A stretch of DNA of 7,238 nucleotides from NCBI GenBank assembly GCA_007133925.1, contig SLLU01000157.1, forward strand, positions 1-7,238, given 5' to 3'. Both the position numbers and the translations under genes were made by a program. The stretch is from Candidatus Halarchaeoplasma halalkaliphilum. Its GTDB lineage: Archaea > Thermoplasmatota > Thermoplasmata > Halarchaeoplasmatales > Halarchaeoplasmataceae. The notes beneath the pieces were generated by a model. The model did no database searches. It was not told where the DNA came from and saw nothing but the letters and a program-made list of their open reading frames with translations. Below, piece after piece: positions 4,485 to 7,238 of this stretch. The first letter of the stretch is position 1. Every line of letters starts with the position of its first letter.

Positions 4485-5708
4485 TCATTCCAGTACTTCT
4501 TTTATCTTCTCCAATGCCCAGTCTATCTCATCGCGGGTGATGACCAGGGGCGGCGCGAATCTGAGGACGGTTTCCCTGGTATCCTTCACCAGTATCCCCT
4601 TTTCCTTTAGCTGCTCTGCATAGGGCCGGGCCCTTTCATTCAATTCCAGGCCAATGAACAGTCCCCTTCCACGGACCTCCTTTACGAGCGGACTGTTCAA
4701 TCTTTTCAGTGCCTCCTTGAAGTACTCTCCCATCTCCAGGGACTTCTCCACAAGCCCCTCCTCCTCCATGACCTCCAGGGCCCTTTTTGCCACTGCCACT
4801 CCCAGGGGATTCCCCCCGAAGGTGGAACCGTGGGAACCCGGGGTGAACACCTTCATCACCTCATCATCCGCCGCTATGGCCGATACCGGGTAAACTCCTG
4901 CGCTGAGGGCCTTGCCGAGTATGTATATATCCGGTGTGACCCCTTCCCAGTCGCAGGCGAACAGCTTCCCGGTGCGTCCCAGACCGGTCTGTATCTCGTC
5001 GGCGATCATCAATACCTTCTTCTCGTCACATATGTCCCGGACAGCTTTCAGATAACCATCCGGTGGTGCCACTATGCCACCTTCCCCCTGCATGGGTTCC
5101 AGTATAAAACCCACTGTCTTGGGACCGATGGCTTCCCTCAGGGCTTCAGCATCGCCGTAGGGTATTATCTTGAAGCCTGGTGTGAAGGGACCGAAGCCCC
5201 CTTTGTAATCCTCCTCTGTGCTGAAGGATATCACCGTTATGGTACGACCATGGAAGTTGTTCTCACACGCGATTATCTCTCCGTCCTCAACGCCCTTCAC
5301 CTGCTCACCCCATCTTCGAGCGGCTTTGATGGAGGTCTCAACGGCTTCGGCGCCAGTGTTCATGGGCAGCACCTTTTCCTTCCCGGTTATCTCTGCCACC
5401 TTCTTGTAAAAGAGTCCCAGTTGATCGTTCATGAATGCCCTGGACGTGAGGGTCACCCTGTCCGCCTGCTCCTTGAGGACCTTCAAAACCTCGGGATGGC
5501 AGTGTCCGTGGCTCACGGCGGAGTAGGCGCTGAGCATGTCCATGTAACGATTGCCTTCCACATCTTCCACCCAGACCCCTTGGGCCCGGGATATGACCAC
5601 GGGAAGCGGGTGGTAGTTCTCCGCTCCGTATCTCGATTCCATGTCCATGATCTCCTTGCTTCCGATACCCCCAGATCCCCCTTCCGATGATGCTTTTTCG
5701 ATTCCCAT
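4485..5708 (-). CDS. rocD: Ornithine aminotransferase (ornithine-oxo-acid transaminase)
   Basis: A class III PLP aminotransferase of 407 aa. It interconverts ornithine plus 2-oxoglutarate and glutamate-5-semialdehyde plus glutamate, linking arginine/ornithine to proline and glutamate. It is closely similar in layout to bacterial RocD: YGAENYHPLPVVIS (27-40), with Y32 at the position of the ornithine-binding Tyr of OAT; NTGAEAVE (117-124); NFHGRT (151-156), with R155 at the place of the OAT substrate Arg; ADEIQTGLGRTGK (236-248), with D237 binding the PLP nitrogen; and ILGKAL with the Schiff-base lysine K266. These OAT features argue against acetylornithine aminotransferase. The frame is open further upstream to 5801, but I chose ATG 5708: it gives the normal length and lies about 27 nt from a TATA box (leaderless). 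Confidence 0.9.
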   Translation of the reverse strand: MGIEKASSEGGSGGIGSKEIMDMESRYGAENYHPLPVVISRAQGVWVEDVEGNRYMDMLSAYSAVSHGHCHPEVLKVLKEQADRVTLTSRAFMNDQLGLFYKKVAEITGKEKVLPMNTGAEAVETSIKAARRWGEQVKGVEDGEIIACENNFHGRTITVISFSTEEDYKGGFGPFTPGFKIIPYGDAEALREAIGPKTVGFILEPMQGEGGIVAPPDGYLKAVRDICDEKKVLMIADEIQTGLGRTGKLFACDWEGVTPDIYILGKALSAGVYPVSAIAADDEVMKVFTPGSHGSTFGGNPLGVAVAKRALEVMEEEGLVEKSLEMGEYFKEALKRLNSPLVKEVRGRGLFIGLELNERARPYAEQLKEKGILVKDTRETVLRFAPPLVITRDEIDWALEKIKEVLE

Positions 5709-5730
5709 GTTATCAGCGGAGCATGTAGTC

Positions 5731-5744
5731 GTATTAAAATATTT
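5731..5744 (-). promoter_or_regulatory. TATA box of rocD
   Basis: Minus strand reads AAATATTTTAATAC, an AT-rich box A whose core is centred about 27 nt before the rocD ATG at 5708. No Shine-Dalgarno lies between, so the transcript is probably leaderless. It supports the shorter rocD start, since the longer frame would begin upstream of its own promoter. Confidence 0.5.
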
Positions 5745-5788
5745 GTCAGGAACGGAGATGGTTGGGACATGAAAACCCCCTCCGGAAA

Positions 5789-5797
5789 AATATATAT
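5789..5797 (+). promoter_or_regulatory. TATA box of infB
   Basis: AATATATAT, with CCGGAAAA just upstream in the BRE position, is centred about 28 nt before the infB ATG at 5821. There is no Shine-Dalgarno before the ATG, so a leaderless mRNA is expected. The infB and rocD boxes lie about 50 bp apart and fire in opposite directions within a 112-bp intergenic region. Confidence 0.6.
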
Positions 5798-5820
5798 CCA
5801 CCTGGCCTTGTCCCGCTAAT

Positions 5821-7238
5821 ATGTACGTTCGTCAGCCCATAGTGAGCGTGTTGGGTCATGTTGACCACGGTAAGACCACCTTTTTAGACAGTATCAGGGG
5901 TACCACCGTGGTGGACAGGGAGGCAGGTAAGATCACCCAGCACATAGGTGCCACGGAGGTTCCCGTGGACGTCCTTCAGGACGCCTGTTCAGACCTTGGC
6001 TGCAACGTATCTTTCCAACTCCCCGGCTTGCTTTTCATAGACACCCCCGGGCATCATTCCTTCGTGACACTTCGTTCCCGAGGCGGGGCCCTGGCGGACC
6101 TGGCCGTGCTGGTGGTGGATATAAAGGAAGGGTTCAAGCCCCAATCCCTGGAATCCCTGGACATACTTAGGCGCGAAAAGACCCCCTTCGTGGTGGCCGC
6201 CAACAAGATAGATCGGATAACCGGGTGGAACTCCACCAACAAACCCTTCGTGAAGAGTTTTCCCGAACAGAGCAAGAGCGCCCAGGATCGGATGACCGAA
6301 GCCCTCTACGAGCTCATAGGGGTACTCTACGATAAGGGATTCTCATCAGACCGTTACGATCAGGTACAGGACTTTTCCAAAAACATAGGTATCGTGCCCA
6401 TGAGCGCCAAGACCGGAGAGGGCATAGAGGACATGCTTATGACACTCATAGGCCTGGCCCAGACCTTCCTCAAGGGCCAGCTCACCGTTGACGAGGGACC
6501 GGCCTACGGCACCATACTTGAGGTAAAGGAGGTGGTTGGGTTGGGGACGACCTTCGATACCATCATCTACGAGGGGGTGCTGAGAAAGGGCGACAGTCTG
6601 CTAATAGGTACCAGGGACGAGCCCCTGAAGACCCATGTGAAGTCCCTTCTGAAGCCCAAACCCCTGGACGAGATACGGGACCCCCGGGAACGGTTCGACG
6701 AGGTGAAAGAGGTGAGTGCTGCTGCGGGCATAAAACTGGTCACCCAGGAGACTGAAGGAGTCCTTTCCGGCGTACCCGTAAGGGTACTGGGGGAGAGGCA
6801 TATGGAAGAAGTTTACAGGGAGGTCATGGAGGAGAGCGAGCCCAGCATAGAGCTATCCGACGAGGGCATAATAATACAGGCCGATGCCATCGGTTCCCTG
6901 GAAGGTCTTGCCTCGGAGTTGAAGGACAAGGACATACCCATATCAAAGGCCAACATAGGGGACGTATCCCACAAGGACATAGTGGAGGCCGCCACCCTCC
7001 CGGACCCCCTTCACAGGGTCATACTGGCATTCAACGTGGATGTACTCCCGGATGCCAGGGACTCCATAAGGGACATGGACGTCAACGTGTTCTCGCAGAA
7101 GGTGGTTTACCAGCTGGTGGATGATTTCCTGGATTGGACCGAGAAGAAGAAAAAGGATATGGAGGAGGAGCGCAGGGAAACCGTGGTGCATCCGGGTAAG
7201 TTCCGCATACTGGATGACAAGGTGTTCCGGCTGAGCAA
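5821..7238 (+). CDS. infB: Archaeal translation initiation factor aIF5B/IF-2 (cut by window edge)
   Basis: The first 472 codons are present and open to the end of the window; archaeal aIF5B is about 600 aa, so most of the C-terminal domain IV is missing. It is a GTPase that promotes initiator tRNA binding and subunit joining. The G domain has all motifs: G1 GHVDHGKT (12-19), G2 ITQHIGATE (38-46), G3 DTPGH (74-78), G4 NKID (128-131) and G5 SAKTGEG (195-201). Domain II follows from about 225 (DEGPAYGTILEVKEVVGLG), then domain III with GIIIQADAIGSLEGL and the ILAFNVDVLPDA stretch near the end. Lack of the long bacterial N-terminal region and the start right before the G domain mark the archaeal/eukaryotic type. 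I see no intein or frameshift in the visible part. It is divergent from rocD. Confidence 0.95.
   Translation, partial: MYVRQPIVSVLGHVDHGKTTFLDSIRGTTVVDREAGKITQHIGATEVPVDVLQDACSDLGCNVSFQLPGLLFIDTPGHHSFVTLRSRGGALADLAVLVVDIKEGFKPQSLESLDILRREKTPFVVAANKIDRITGWNSTNKPFVKSFPEQSKSAQDRMTEALYELIGVLYDKGFSSDRYDQVQDFSKNIGIVPMSAKTGEGIEDMLMTLIGLAQTFLKGQLTVDEGPAYGTILEVKEVVGLGTTFDTIIYEGVLRKGDSLLIGTRDEPLKTHVKSLLKPKPLDEIRDPRERFDEVKEVSAAAGIKLVTQETEGVLSGVPVRVLGERHMEEVYREVMEESEPSIELSDEGIIIQADAIGSLEGLASELKDKDIPISKANIGDVSHKDIVEAATLPDPLHRVILAFNVDVLPDARDSIRDMDVNVFSQKVVYQLVDDFLDWTEKKKKDMEEERRETVVHPGKFRILDDKVFRLS

Noticed and set aside
4830..5690. A 286-codon plus-strand open frame opposite rocD
   Set aside because: It lies wholly antisense to rocD, whose motifs are unmistakable. 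The frame has no recognisable domain and follows from codon bias of the real gene.
5709..5801. N-terminal extension of rocD to an upstream ATG at 5801
   Set aside because: The extra 31 residues have no counterpart in RocD and would span the rocD TATA box; the ATG at 5708 gives normal length and spacing.
1..7238. CRISPR array, tRNA/rRNA gene, insertion sequence or a new defence system
   Set aside because: No spaced direct repeats, no tRNA cloverleaf or rRNA signature, no transposase and no terminal repeats were seen; the only accessory module is the vapBC pair.

Overview
This is an archaeal chromosome segment. The evidence is archaeal-only or archaeal-type genes (Pus10, ribosomal protein L21e, RNA polymerase subunit F/Rpo4, a DUF655 protein, aIF5B), TATA (box A) elements about 25-30 nt before most operon-leading start codons, and heavy use of ATA (Ile) and AGG (Arg). 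A euryarchaeal or Thermoplasmatota-like organism is plausible, but the sequence alone does not fix the lineage.

Left part, minus strand (1-2857). A compact information-processing operon runs right to left: pus10 (tRNA pseudouridine synthase), rpl21e, rpoF, a DUF655 helix-hairpin-helix protein, and a very acidic 61-aa protein of unknown function. The genes overlap by 4 nt or lie within about 12 nt of each other. The operon ends at a GC palindrome and a T-run. After it comes a separate promoter, also on the minus strand, with a perfect 7-bp inverted repeat just downstream of its TATA box. This leads into the first 18 codons of smc (chromosome segregation ATPase), which starts with TTG after a strong Shine-Dalgarno and is cut by the window edge.

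Middle, plus strand (2971-4480). A VapBC-type toxin-antitoxin pair (AbrB-fold antitoxin, PIN-domain RNase) is divergent from pus10. Its promoter carries three alternating half-sites of one 6-bp motif, the first lying on the TATA box, so tight autoregulation is likely. A GNAT acetyltransferase follows with its own promoter, which also contains a perfect inverted repeat.

Right part (4485-7238). An ornithine aminotransferase (rocD, minus strand) converges on the GNAT gene with only 4 bp between stop codons. Divergent from rocD is infB, encoding archaeal initiation factor aIF5B/IF-2, which runs off the right edge without its C-terminal domain.

Five transcription units (pus10, vapB, GNAT, rocD, infB) appear leaderless by TATA-to-start distance. 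smc, with a leader of about 90 nt, is the exception. I see no CRISPR array, RNA gene or insertion sequence, and no clearly new multi-gene system. The most notable items are the operator-like palindromes at smc, vapBC and GNAT, and the unknown acidic protein in the translation operon.
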